Under the pieces are notes generated by a model. The model did not search any database. It saw only the letters and a list, made by a program, of their open reading frames with translations, and was not told where the DNA came from. Shown one piece after another: positions 13,614-26,700 of a stretch of DNA of 64,000 bases. The stretch comes from Monomorium pharaonis (lineage: Eukaryota; Arthropoda; Insecta; Hymenoptera; Formicidae). Each line of letters starts with the position of its first letter. The first letter of the stretch is position 1. The position numbers were made by a program, and so were the translations under genes. The stretch covers positions 1,116,001 to 1,180,000 of the forward strand of contig NC_050467.1 of NCBI RefSeq assembly GCF_013373865.1, read 5' to 3'.

Positions 13614-16600
13614 TATTTGAGTATTTTGTTTGCGATTTAGTTAAAAATTTAGTTCAGTTTTTATGAGAGGGAAAGTTTAAATCTATTATTCACCGAGAAT
13701 ATATGATAAATCTTTACCCCCTAATAGTCAATTGGCCCCAAAATCACGTTATTCTAATTATCTCGATAATTTTGAAATTGCCTATATTTATAATTTATAT
13801 TCGCGTGATATATAACTAATGGTGCTTAATTTTGACCGAATGATTGATTGCTCGAGTGGATGAAGGAAGAATTTGTAATTTAAAATTATTAATTTGAAAA
13901 CTTGATAACAGGTTGTAACAATATAATCAAGTTTAACATTTTCGATAATACATAGAATAAGATAATATATTTTTAATGTTGATGTTTCTCATTCTTTTTT
14001 GAAAGGCAATTTTTTATTATGATTAAATACGCAATATTTTTATGTTTTCAATAATTATATTTCACATCCTATTAATTTATTTTATTTCTATATTTGGCAA
14101 TTATAACATCGCGATATATATCTCGATTCAATTAAGTGAGTCGCATATATTTTAAGACGCTTAGTATAAAAAGATACATACTTCATTCATCTACTTTATT
14201 CTCAACTTACGTGCCTTGGTGTCGTCTTGAATAAATTACATTTCTGAAAGATGTTTAATCGGATCTCCAGGAATACGCGTGTAATATACGCGGTAGCGTA
14301 TACGCGCGGGTAGAAACGAATATTTATCATCGCGCTATCTATTTAATCACGCTCCGGTTGTAAACAACGCAACGACCCGCTCGCGGGATCCTGTCGTTCC
14401 GATCGGCGAACAAATCGGCGCTGATTAGCCGATACATGCGTCGTGTCGCGGCGCGAACGAATGTCGGATGTAAGTGGATGTAGCTGGTGGTCAAGCGGGC
14501 AAATTAATCGATTGTCGACGCTCCATCCGTGTCATCTGTCACGCTGCAGCACAATATTCACCGCAACAAGAAGCGTCATTCGGTTTAGTAGCCGACTAAA
14601 TATAGTGGATACATCATTCTTGCGAGATAAGCGCGCATTTGTCGTGTCCCGCAATGGCAAAATTCAATTGGGCGAGAAAAAATTGCGGACACATCGTCGA
14701 CTGACGCGATTACCAGCGTTTATCGCGGTCACGCGTGAAATATTAAAAATGGGTAAAATCCGTTGACAGAATCGTCAGTCAACGAAAGACTATAAAAATC
14801 GTTTTTTTTTTTTTTTTGCTAACTTGGATCTCATGGTTAATTGACACACCACGCACACACATTGCGCGCGCCGTTAACGCTGATTAAATTAAACAAGGGT
14901 TCGCGATCTCGCGTCGCATCTCCCTCCTGGAACGGAAGATAATTTGTCAATGCGTTTTTTAAAACCTAAGTACGAAACAACGGCCGAAACGAGTCGGACG
15001 TCAAAGTGGACTTCGCCGTGGCCTGCAAAGAACAATCGGTTTTCCATTCGAACTCCATTTAAGCTCTCGATTATCTGGCGGCGGTCCAATCCGCGCCACG
15101 TGTGCGCGCGAACATGTTTGTAACCAAGTTAAATTAAAATCCAATTTGTTGCAATAGCTTTCTATATCAGTCGCCGCCGGGAAAGGTCGACTGATGAGAA
15201 TAGGGGGTCACACGCGCGTCGATCGTTTCATTGGCGGCGAGAGATACGGCGAGAGTCGCATAAACGTATTCGTACTTTCGCATGAAATTGAACTCTACAC
15301 TATTGAGACGAAAAGCCCGAAGAGTACTTTTCATTTGATCGCGATGTGTAATTCCGTTTTCGCGACGGGAAATTACAAAAACAAAACTTGGTGAAAACGA
15401 GACATTCATCCCCGTCGATTCCCAGCTTCGTCAGAATAATCCGACAGTAGAGATAATTATTGTGAATTCGCGTACTACGTTTGATCGACTTTAATTACAC
15501 ACGACAATAATATATAGACGAACGAAAATGCGAGCAGAAATGCGCGCTCGCGTTTACTGAATTTTTAATTGCTTACCCGTCTCTTGTCGGAAGTCGCGTT
15601 TCGTTGCAAGAGCGAGTCGCAAATGATTCAAGGATGAACGCATCGCATTACAACGCGACCAGTTTGTTTTACATGCATTTGCACGAAAACTAGGGTAAAC
15701 CATACACAGTTGTGTTAGCGAACGCCGTGCAGTTATTGGCCGTTTGAATTCATGAGCTTCTAATTAGGACAATCTTTGTCTCTGTATTAATTTTCTGTTG
15801 CCATGTAAATTTTCTGTTTTCAAGCAATGATAAATTTGCCATCTCTTTATTATAGAAAATTAGAGTAATATATATTTTTATAATGTGATAATTCATCAAC
15901 GTGAAACTGTAAATTCTAATTTTAACGTTTATATAAGTTTTATATGCATTTTACAATTTTAATGTAAAATCAGCACAAAATAAGAATGATTAGAAACATA
16001 TATCCTATAATTATATTTAATAAAATATTTAATTACAATATCAAAAGCAAATATATCTCTTACGTAACATTATTAACGCTGTACATTTTCAGTTAAAATT
16101 ATTTTCAGATAAAATCGTTACCAACCCGTTTTCATCAATCTATCGTTAATCGTTCTTCGTTAATGATTTAATAAGATTTTAATTAAGATAATTTTGCTCA
16201 AATACACAATTGCGTGTGTCTTGTAATGTGTGTCTACGACAACGTACGTAACTTTTTATTACGGCAGTAACATTTACAGTACAAAAGGTCCAGAAGGTGC
16301 GAGAAAGTAGGACAAGCTCGATTAGAGCGCTATGGTCGTTTCCATCCTGGACATATTGGAAGCAGTGCTTGAAAATGGCTCTCGTTATGGGTCGTTCTTT
16401 TTCTTTATCACGCAGTAGAGAAAGAAGGGTTGTAATTTCTCTTCCGCTACTTATTCCAATAACTCTCTCACTAACTACCGTTCGTCTTGCTTATCTATCG
16501 AACGATTAATTCATTTTCAATAGCAAAGATTTCAAGATTATTAATAAATTTTGCATTTGCGTAACAAATAATATTTGAATAATTGGGAAAATAATACTGA

Positions 16601-18039
16601 GATACAGAAATAAAATTGCGCACTGGAAAATAACCAGATTTAACGTTCATATTTTTATCAGTGATAAAAAAATAAATGTTTCCGCTGTCGCGAGGAGTAT
16701 TTATTATTTTCATGTCGGAGAGTATTTATTAATACATCTGAATGTATTAGTACCGTACAGTCCTTGTTACTTTTTTATCACTAATAAAATTCTTATTGAT
16801 TTGTTACTATTAATAATGTTTTCACATTTTTTAAAAAAATACAGAAATAACAGTTTTGCAGAAGTATGTAAAAATTTAATCAGATACAGATCTATAAAAA
16901 TAATTTTGTTGATACATTAAAATAATTATAAAGAATGTTTGAGCGTAATGAATAATGTTACAAAAAGTTCTAACATTTTAGCAATTAGCTTGAACATCCT
17001 ATATAATTATTTTGAGAGTATAACAGAAATATTCAAATCCGTATTCAGTTAAACTTATAGTAAAAAGAAATACTTTAGCAAAAAAATTATTCTTTTCGTG
17101 TATAAAAGTGTTAGTTTAAAGCAATATGAAATATTCTAGGAATATATAGGGATGGGAAATAATTAACACATACGATTTTTCTTTATTCGCTTGTCTAATA
17201 TGCACTTTATTATCGGCCAAATATCGATTTGACAAAAATAAAGAAGAATGTGTCTGCGCGTGACAGTCATTGGCGCATTCATTTGTAACTAAGTTTTCCG
17301 GAAATTCACTTAATCACTCTCTAAAATCTCATAATTAATCATACAGGTGTATGTACATATTTATTTATGCATGTATGTCTGTATGTGTAATATTTTTGTA
17401 TCTTGTATGTGCGTCGCGTGCTGCGCGCAGCCCGCGGGCGATCCGTAGACTCGGAATAGCGTGTGAATTAATGAGCTGCGAATTAATCGATCGTTAACAT
17501 TAAAGACAATCGTTACGCATTGGCTACGTGGCTCTCGTCTCTAGAAGCACACAAATAGAAGAAACCTCGCGTCCTAAATTCTTATCTCGACACACTTTGT
17601 CCTTAGTCGCTATATCATAGTCACTATCACCGCCCACATACAGGCACGTTTCTGAAAGTATAAGATAGAAAGAGAAACGACACGCTTTTTCGCACGTGTC
17701 TCTCTCTTTCTTTTCTTCTTTTTTTAATCGCATTTTCGAAATTTTTGCACGTGTCGCTCGAAATACTTTTCGTCTGATATCAAATGCATTACTAAAATAG
17801 AATCAATCTTGATTTCTTTTTATAGATCTAAAATACCGCCTTTTATCTCTTTTCGCGCGCGCGCGCGAGAAATAAAACCACTTCGAATCGATTCGCCGTT
17901 TTTGTTCCTTTTCTACCTGGTATGTTATTAAAATTCATTCGCCTTTCCGTTCTACCGTAAAATTCGTGTTTGTACAAGGTGCTGCTGCCGCTGCTGTTAC
18001 TGCTGCCGCTGCTGCTGTTGGTGTTGCTGGACGACTAGC
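13614..18039. other. Gene-free stretch
   Basis: No supportable gene. Contains a T-run at 14803-14817 and a CTG/CCG-rich tract at about 17981-18032, whose CAG frame is broken by a stop. Confidence 0.6.
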
Positions 18040-18745
18040 CAGTGATGGGAATTCAATTAATCGCGATTTATCGCGAGGCTATGAAATTGAGGAAAATTGT
18101 CGGAATACTTACCGCCTACCGCTATCTATTGATTGGTAGAACCTGAACGAAAAGACTTAATCTCGAAGTTCGTTTACGGTGCAAGACGTGTGTGTGCAAA
18201 CTTCGCTACGTGCCAGATAAATCAGACCTGCTCGGAACGGATGCACTCCCTGTTCTTGCAACCTTGGTCAGAAAGTTCGAGCGATAATTGAGTGGTATGA
18301 ATAAAGTCGAGCGAAATTTCTTTGCTCTTATTTACCGGCGGAAATGTTCCGGCGAACGTGAACAAAATGCGCTTTTGCTCGTATTAACCGCAAATGAAAA
18401 CAAATATTTAAAAAACGTATTCGTATGAAAAATTCAAGCATTTACTTTTAAAAGTAAAAAATTATAGGAAACATTGAAAAAAACTAAGCGAGCAAAAAAA
18501 AAGAAGCACGAATTGTGTATTGTAATTTTTAAATTAAAATTTTACAATTATTCAATGAAGTGGGAGCGTCATTGCGAAATTGAAATATATTAATAATACC
18601 ACGTGTAGAATATAATTGCAATTTTCGTGTTCTAAAAAAAGAAAGCCTTGATTAATATTCTGCAATTTCTGATTTTATATACAACATATTGATCATGTGT
18701 CAAAAATTCTCGAAAACGTACGTATTATTTGGATTCCCATCACTG
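18040..18745. mobile_element. hAT-like terminal inverted repeat pair
   Basis: 706 bp bounded by CAGTGATGGGAATTCAA and, reversed, CAGTGATGGGAATCCAA. CAGTG-GGGAA tips are typical of hAT elements. No transposase reading frame inside, so a non-autonomous copy. The flanking 8-mers (CGACTAGC, TTTAATTC) do not match, so the expected target duplication is missing or decayed. Confidence 0.6.
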
Positions 18746-19314
18746 TTTAATTCCACGCGAAATCCGAGATAAGAGGGACGCGGAATATCGATATTTAGAG
18801 ATTTATTAATATTAATTCTTTCGTGTCTCCTGAAATATGTAGAGAGGAGTGGAGGGGTTTTATCGATAAATTAATTTTGCGTCTTATAGAAAGAACGATC
18901 GAACATCGAAGATATCGATTTTTCATTTGATTTCTCTTTCTTTTTCTTTCCCTCTACCCCTCTTTTTCTCTTTCTCTCTTTCTCTCTCTCACTCTCTCTT
19001 TCTCTCTCTCTCTACGCGATCCAAATACATATTTACAAAAAACCTCGAAAAGCGAATGCTAATCTCGTAACGTTGGATGCAGCAGTGGGCCAAAAGCGGC
19101 ACGTCAAAAAGTCAGATCAGCTGATGGACAGAATTTCCACTTTCATAGCAATTTCGAATGGATTGAATGTTGACTTGTTAATCATTAATTTGTATAGGTG
19201 AATTACGCGTTCAGGATTGAATTAGTAATTGTATAGCAATTTATTATAATTACACAGTAAAAATATATAATATTTAGAATATATAACGGGTGTGTGTATA
19301 TGTAGCACTATACG

Positions 19315-19372
<58 letters not shown>

Positions 19373-22187
19373 TTCGGATGATGCTACATCGTCGCGGTTA
19401 ATGGTAATTAATAAAATATTATACCTGCGCTATAATATTAACTACAAGCGTCTAGAAAGATTGCGACAAGACTCGTTGCGCATTCTTTGCGCGGAGAAGG
19501 TACCGTATAATTCACCACCATCATCCATGCTTAGCCCCTCGAGAACACCGAGCTCCTTATCGGTTACATGCTCTTACCGAGCGGGGAAAGGTGGCCACTT
19601 CGCACAGCTGCTGTTTCAGGACCTTTTTATTTTTATCTGACGACTATAGTTACTGCGAAGGGTAGTTACTCGGCGACACGTAGCCACAGTATCGGCCATA
19701 TGCAAATTCGCAACCTATACGCTTCTAAATATGCGTACTGTGAGCATACAATTTAAGCATATATTTTTTTTACTAAAAATTTTTACTGGTTGATAGAAAA
19801 TAACTGTACAGTTTACTCTGCAACGTTTTTATTGAGACAAAGAGACGGAAAGCTGAAAAACCGAAAAACAAAGTTGATTTGTGTAACCGCGGTCCCGGTG
19901 TTCTTAGGGCTCTAGAGGTTTTCGATAAGGCCTGATTACGTCCGCCCAACAACACTGTCTAGACATTCACAGTAACCACTCACGGAAGCTTACTGATGCA
20001 TCGTGAACGATTAAGATCTCTTGGTTTTTTTTTTCTTTAATATTTAGAAAGCCTGGCTGACTCTCGCCGTCGTCTCGTTGCGACCCTCATGAAAAAATAC
20101 TATATATTATACACACGTATTTAATATTTTTACGTACTACATTGATTGAATCGTGTGTTCTATACAATGGATTAATTCGATCGTCAAAAATATCTTTAAA
20201 AGCGACATGGCGCGAAACACCGCGCAGTTTCAACGCGCTATATGTACACAACGGAGCATCCTATGTATATTTACACAGAAAACAAATCGTTCATCATTTT
20301 ACGCGTATAAGTACCTCTCAATCCTTCTTTTCTCGATAATCGCATCACTCGCGCGCGCATTTATTGTGTCTTCAGTTTGTACTTCACACTCCAGTTCGAT
20401 TTTCGAAAGACTCTCTACACTCTAATATTATATTATTATATTATAGTACATGTTATAGCAATTTTCGAAAATTTTCTCTATATTGTACAGGTTTCATTCG
20501 AGAAAATGCGATAAGATGTCGCCGGACCATTCAATTTCGATGAAGTCTCATTAAGGTTTTTCAGAAAAAACTGGACTCTTTTCTGGAAGTCGATCGCAAA
20601 ACTGTCAATTGATTTGTCAGTTTTTTTATTTGTCGCATTTTTAAGTTTCTCGTTCCAGGCAAATAAAACGTCATTTGCCGCGACAAAAAATTTTATGGTT
20701 TCGTCAACCTTTATTTAAACAAAGTTTTTACTTTCTTTATTTTTCAGAAAAATCGATCGACTGCCTGAAAGGTCATATCTATAACACTAAAAATTTTTCT
20801 CACATAAAATGTTCTAAAAGTATCTATAAAAGTGTCTTTACATATTATAGTTTCGGGGATGATCCCGAAAATATGCCTCCATCGAATCCAAAATCCCGAC
20901 AATAGAGAGGGTGGGAAACTACGACTGAAGCGTTGGCTTTGCAACACGGTTCTATTATTATTATTAGGGAACTTGTACTCTGCTAACTCGTTTGTATATT
21001 CTCATACGAATAATCTCAAAAGTAACTTGTAAACGCTCCGAGGGCGACTCGAGTAAATTGCAGATGAGATAAAGGCCGAATCAAATTTTATGTCTTAAGA
21101 TTTTTGCACCTTTTTCAGCTATTGTGTTATTAATTTATATTATTATTTCAGTTTCTTTGCAAACTTTTTCGTTATCTTTTGTTGCTTATCTTTCTCACAG
21201 CAACGCAAGCATACATGTTAATCACGATTTAACTGTGTAAATAGTTTTTAGTTTATTTATCAGCGTTAAAAGGCAAACGTAGCTTCTTTAGTCACTGAAG
21301 ATGTAAGTGGTATTTGCTTCTTTTATTGCCAAAAACAACGCGCTGCACATGTGAATACGAAAACGGGGGTTATAATAAATTTGTATTTTGAAAATAGTTA
21401 AATTCTACGCGGTTAAAATTAAAAAAGTAGAAAGATGCAAAGAACGATATTTATCGTATTCAATTATCCATTTTTTATGAAAAATCGTTTTTTGATTGAT
21501 GTACAGCACCTTGGTATATAGATATCGAGTTAATTGATGTGTCAATATGATATGCGAAATAAGTGAAATAAAGCAAGAAGCGAGAGATATTTTTGTTTAA
21601 CAAAGATAGCACATGACATGTGACTCTGAACTCAGTTATATAATATTTATAATAAATATATGAATATGTTAAATAATATAATGTTGCACATTTTTGGATG
21701 TAACAATATATTACTTTGTGTTCTCTGTCTTTGTTTTTTTTTACAAATAATAATTTCTTATTTATTTAAACAAAGTTTATCTTCTTTGTTTATTAAAAAA
21801 ATGAGTTAATAATAAGTCGTATATAATGAACTTTTTTTATAAGTACATTCACGATCATTTAGGCCCGAGTCTTGCGAGTCAAATTTAAGTTTTAATACGA
21901 TATCATTCTAATTCTCTTCAGTAAAGGAAATAAATTTATCCATTCACTATCGTTTCGACAGGAGGTTTATCATCATTTGATGCACATCGTAAATTTGCAT
22001 TTTAATATCTTAACAAGTTGTTAAGCAATATTTAAAGAAAAATTTTTTCAATTAATTTGGTGTTAATGTTTTTACTTTTATCGTTGTAAACGGCTTTCTA
22101 TATCCCTCGGGCGCTTTCTCAAACTCAGCGAACAGCCTGTTACATTTAAATAATTGATTTTCTTGCGAGCTTTGATGGGATTAATTC
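18746..22187. other. Gene-free stretch
   Basis: C/T-rich tract at 18940-19015 and an (AT)n tract at 19317-19360 followed by (GTAT)n. No gene recognised; ORFs are short and motif-free. Confidence 0.6.
19317..19371. repeat. (AT)n plus (GTAT)n microsatellite
   Basis: About 22 AT units, then about three GTAT units. Confidence 0.95.
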
Positions 22188-23489
22188 TTTATTGCTCGTT
22201 ACATTTGCGATATTTCAGGTCAAAGCATCTGACTGTATCGCAAAATATGCAAATGTCTATTCTATAAACGCGATTAGCGTTATATCGATTAGCGAAGTAA
22301 AAACACGACGTATCGTGTTCGTCATCGATCCACTACGACAAATCGAAATTTTCTAAAAGCTGTATCTCTAAAGAATAACTTGAATATCATCTTCGTCTTC
22401 AATTCGTCCTTTAGCGAAGTTACATTATCCTTATTTATCGTATGTTTCATCGATCGTTAAAAAAATTTTACTCTCCGAACATGAAAATAGTGTACTTCCC
22501 TTTTTTTGTTATTTAAATATCGAAATGTTATTGTTACTCGAGTCATTAACTTACAATTTAAAACTTAAGCTGTATAAACTTGATTCTACCGTTTTTAACG
22601 CGATTTACATTAACGAGTCGTGTGCACGCAAAGGTTAGACACACGTTCTTAAAATCATATTTACAATATGTACAACAAATAACTTTTTATCTTGATCACT
22701 TCCGCGTTTAATGCCACTTAGTGTGATTATTGCATCGATCCGTTTCTTTCTCTCTCTCTCTCTCTCTCTCCCTTCCCTCCTCTTCCTCTCGCTTTCTCCT
22801 GCTAGCAAAATGTAAGCGTAATTACAATTCGGAAATTCTCAGAAATCGAACGGCAGTCGGATCGCATTTAATGGGAGGAATTTTTGAACAAGGCACAAGT
22901 ATTTTTTTGCCTGTTATAAAGATTAAAAATTGCAGGCTATGAATCAATTTATATCATTTTTAGGTCGCGCACGCATTAAACGACAACATGCCTTTTTCTT
23001 ATTTTTTTAATGATCTCAAGTCGATCGACGAAATATTTAATTTCGTGTCATGTATTATGATAACAAGATATTTTCATATAAGAAATGCAATGAAACAAAT
23101 AGATAAAATAATGCTATTGTTAGTTAATGAAGAAATTAAAATACTTAGATTCTCATCAAATAAATCTAATATTTAGATATTTTAGATAATAAATAAGTTT
23201 TTTGTCCTGAAAAATTATTGTTTTACATCGCGAATCGAGTAATGCTTGTGCCTTGTGGATTTAATGAGCAATGCTCTCGCGATAAAGATATGGAGAAATA
23301 ATTTCATCTTTTGCGTGTAACGTATCGCCTACGTTTCTAACGTACAGCTGTAAGCTTTCAAGTTTGTCTTCCTCCGCACAAAAGAGAGCCGTTCATTTTA
23401 AACGGTTGTTACATCGAAAATTTCGCAGAGTTGGTAGCTGACCACGATTAAGTAATTCCGGTTAACTTAATCGTCAGCTTAAGCTGTTC
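22188..23489 (-). other. Probable wge 3' UTR
   Basis: Starts after the stop codon. Poly(A) signal candidates on the minus strand: ATTAAA at 23260-23265 and AATAAA at 22188-22193. AT-rich, with no ORF of interest and a (TC)n tract at 22748-22771. Which signal is used cannot be told from sequence alone. Confidence 0.4.
22748..22771. repeat. (TC)n microsatellite
   Basis: About 12 TC units in the probable 3' UTR of wge. Confidence 0.93.
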
Positions 23490-23711
23490 TCATTCATTCA
23501 GAACAGCTTTGACGCCGGGTGCATAAGTTACCGTTGGATGCGTATAAAAGCCAGCGTAGTAATAGTAGGGATCGTTGTCCTCGTAACCCTTTTGATGTCT
23601 GTGCGACTGTTGCAGTGTCTTATTATAATCTTCAAGTGGTAGCACCATTACTTTGTGGGAAATCGTTTGTACGTCGTTTGAATCGCTGTGCTTCGATTCA
23701 AACAGGCCACC
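23490..23711 (-). CDS. wge: wge exon 20 (C-terminal half of BAH and stop)
   Basis: 222 nt with TGA at 23490-23492. Acceptor TATTCACAG|GGT. Reads GGLFESKHSDSNDVQTISHK, VMVLPLEDYN and then a Tyr-rich tail (DNDPYYYYAGFYTHP). It completes the BAH domain: the splice joins SLNPP to GGLFES, as in the vertebrate homologues (family knowledge). Confidence 0.95.
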   Translation of the reverse strand, partial: GGLFESKHSDSNDVQTISHKVMVLPLEDYNKTLQQSHRHQKGYEDNDPYYYYAGFYTHPTVTYAPGVKAVLNE

Positions 23712-26700
23712 CTGTGAATAAATGATCATTTGCTTTTATTCAATTAATTTGTTGGTATAAAAGAGTAATAAAATAATTATTTTTTGCGACTCAATGTATT
23801 GTGCTTAATTGTGCATCGAATTAAATTTTAGAAAGACGTACTTGAGTTACTCATTCACTTTGACCATATCGCATTATGATAGTAGAAAATTATACAATTT
23901 TATTGTATTCGTTAAAAAGGAAATTTATAAAAAATAAAAATTAATTTATATGATTTTTCGTTTTCAACGTCATTATCTAATGTGACAGTAGAGATTGATC
24001 AGTAACTTTAGAAGAATATGTCTGAAAACTCGAGTGCAACTTTTAAGCATTTCTTTTTCATATCTTATGTAAAAGAAAAATTACCGGGGGATTTAGGCTG
24101 CAGGGTGGTTGTAGCTCCTCAGGACGATAGAACCATTGGGATCTCACTCTCATCTCTAATTTCTGATTTAGCCACAGCGACACAATTTTGCCGATGTAAG
24201 GTTTCTCGTGAGGCTTTCGATAGGAATAAAATAATACGCTGTCGCCTATATTTATCGTTTCTCTGCCGCGTTTTATAGCTGTGAAATATTGGTTTCCGCC
24301 AGACACGCGGCTACTGCTCGCCCATTTCCAATGGCGTTTGTTAGGCAACATGCGGGCTATTGGACTGGGAGTCTCAACGGGATTCGGCGGGTTGGCCGGA
24401 GTTGTCGGGTTGGAGGCGCGATTCTTCGAGGCCCGATTCGTGGAGCTGCAACTCGTAGAAGTCTGTACCGTCGAGGCGTGCCTCGTCAAGGCGCGATTTG
24501 TCGTTGTGCGATTCATCGAGACGCGATTCGCCAAGGCGCGACTCGTTGAACCGCGAACTGTCGAACCTTGGTTCGTCGAAGTGCGATTGATCGTGGCACG
24601 ATTTGTCGAGGCACGATTCGTCGATGCCTTCTTCAGCTTCTTCTTGACTGGTTCTGGCGGTTCCTCAGGCTCCTCGTCGTTCTCCTGGACATCTTCTTCG
24701 GATTCCATCTGTGTCTCATCGCCAACTTGATCGGTTTCTAATGGTTCTTCAGATTCTATCTGAGTTTGTTGAGTAGATTCTTTTTCCTCAGGCTCTATCT
24801 CAGTCTGCTGAATGGGCACCGATGGTTCTGACGTCGTCACCTGAACATCGTCATCTTTGTCGACTAATTTTGAGTCCGGTTCTTCAAGCTCCACTTGAGC
24901 CTCGTTGTCTTTCTCAGCAGTTACTAATGATTCTTCAGTTTCATCCTCTTCTTCGGACAATCTTGTTTCTTCGACAGCGGAAAAATTTGTATTCGACAAA
25001 TCTGTAATGGCTTCTTCCTCATTCTTTTGCTCCCAGCTATTCTCTCGACTGTTAAAAAACATTTTAACATTTTTGTTAAAGATATTAGGAAAGCTCAGTA
25101 AAAAGTAGAATTAATCCATAATTAGTAATGTTAATACGATTTCGTATTCAAAATGAATCTTATAAATTATTTTGAATTATATTTTTCGATTATGTTTCTC
25201 GTACATTTGCAAAACGCTTTGTAACAAATTAAACTTTTTTTATCTTTGACAGTTTGCGATGTAATGTATAGGTCAGATATAAGTATACAACAGATTATGA
25301 TGATATATGTACATACCTTCCGTCTTTTGTGTCACTATTGCTTCCGTGATGCCTGTGTTTGTGCTTTCGATGTTTTCTGTGCTTGTGTTTTCGATGCTCC
25401 TTACAGGATCTATGCTTTCTGTGCTTCTTTTTCCCTTCTTGAGTCTCGAGTAGCTTTTTCTTTTTTATTTTCTTCATGTGTTTCTTTTTACGGTACTCTG
25501 TACCGCTCGTGCTACTCGTGTCGACATTTGTTTCGGTTTCCGCCTCGGCACATTCATTAGCGCTTGCCAGTTCGACGTTAGAAACGTAGGGACACGTGGC
25601 GAAGCTGTTGTTGCTAGCTGCCACACTTCGAGATGTCGATGGAACACCTTGACCATTTGATGGAACGACCAGATTGCCCGTGGAACGCTTGTCTTCCGAA
25701 GTCGACGTTTGCCGTCGTCGTTTGCCCAGTGAGAGTAGAGGATTTGGATCATACACTGTAGATAAAAATGAAAATGAGAGATAAATTCAATTTTACTATG
25801 TAACAAGTCTTGATTTGTAGCGAACGTAAAAATCTTCAAAACACGTACCTACGACAGGATAGTTAGGCTGTAAAAGTCTGATATCATCCAAGACGATTAA
25901 ACCACTGTCCCCATCATCAAATTCCACAGTGACGAATTTCTCATCGTTCTGCAGATCAGGTACCAAAGGTTTCACGGAAGTTCCTGGATATAAGCACCTG
26001 TACTGCTGGCTCCAATACGCACATAGTCTCGTTCCGGGTGGTAATTCTTTCGTTGAAGTCGGACACACTTCCACAATCTACGAGATAAAATATTTTTACT
26101 CTCGAATTACTTTATTTTATATTTTCTTCCTCTCTCTTTTACTTAAGATTTTGTTAACTTTTTATTGCGTTATGTGCTAACTCATGATTCTTTTTATGAG
26201 TTTTGTGTGACAAAATTGACTATGTTACATAACGATATTTTGCATAACTGGTTAGGACATTAGTAAACATCACGAGACTTAAACTAGTCTTTGTTAAATT
26301 TAGATTCTAATCTGCATGTGGTTTAGATTTTAGATCATAATTTGATAGATTTATTATAAGGCAACAAATTAAAATAAGTCGAAAGAATCGTTGTTGAAAG
26401 AATCAAGCCTAGATTTATTACCGCGTCTTGCAGAATCTCTTCTCTGGAGTGAATATGCGGTCTATTTCCGCGCTCGCCATCCAATGTAATAGCATAAACA
26501 TCAGGCGCTTGCACAGCGCTCAGCCTGCCCGCGTAGAAGAGACCGCCCATCGCCATGAGAACCCGCAGCTGATCGATGGCCAAATGAGCGGACGTCAACT
26601 TGCAACGGTTGACAATGCTCTCGGAGGTTTTCGCAGCGGCTGCCTTGGCACACTGTTTACATTCCAGGGACTTGCGTCGTTTAGACTCCTTTCTGTCACG

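Noticed and set aside
17981..18032. CTG/CAG-rich tract as a polyglutamine exon
   Set aside because: The CAG frame on the minus strand contains TAA, and no splice sites flank it.
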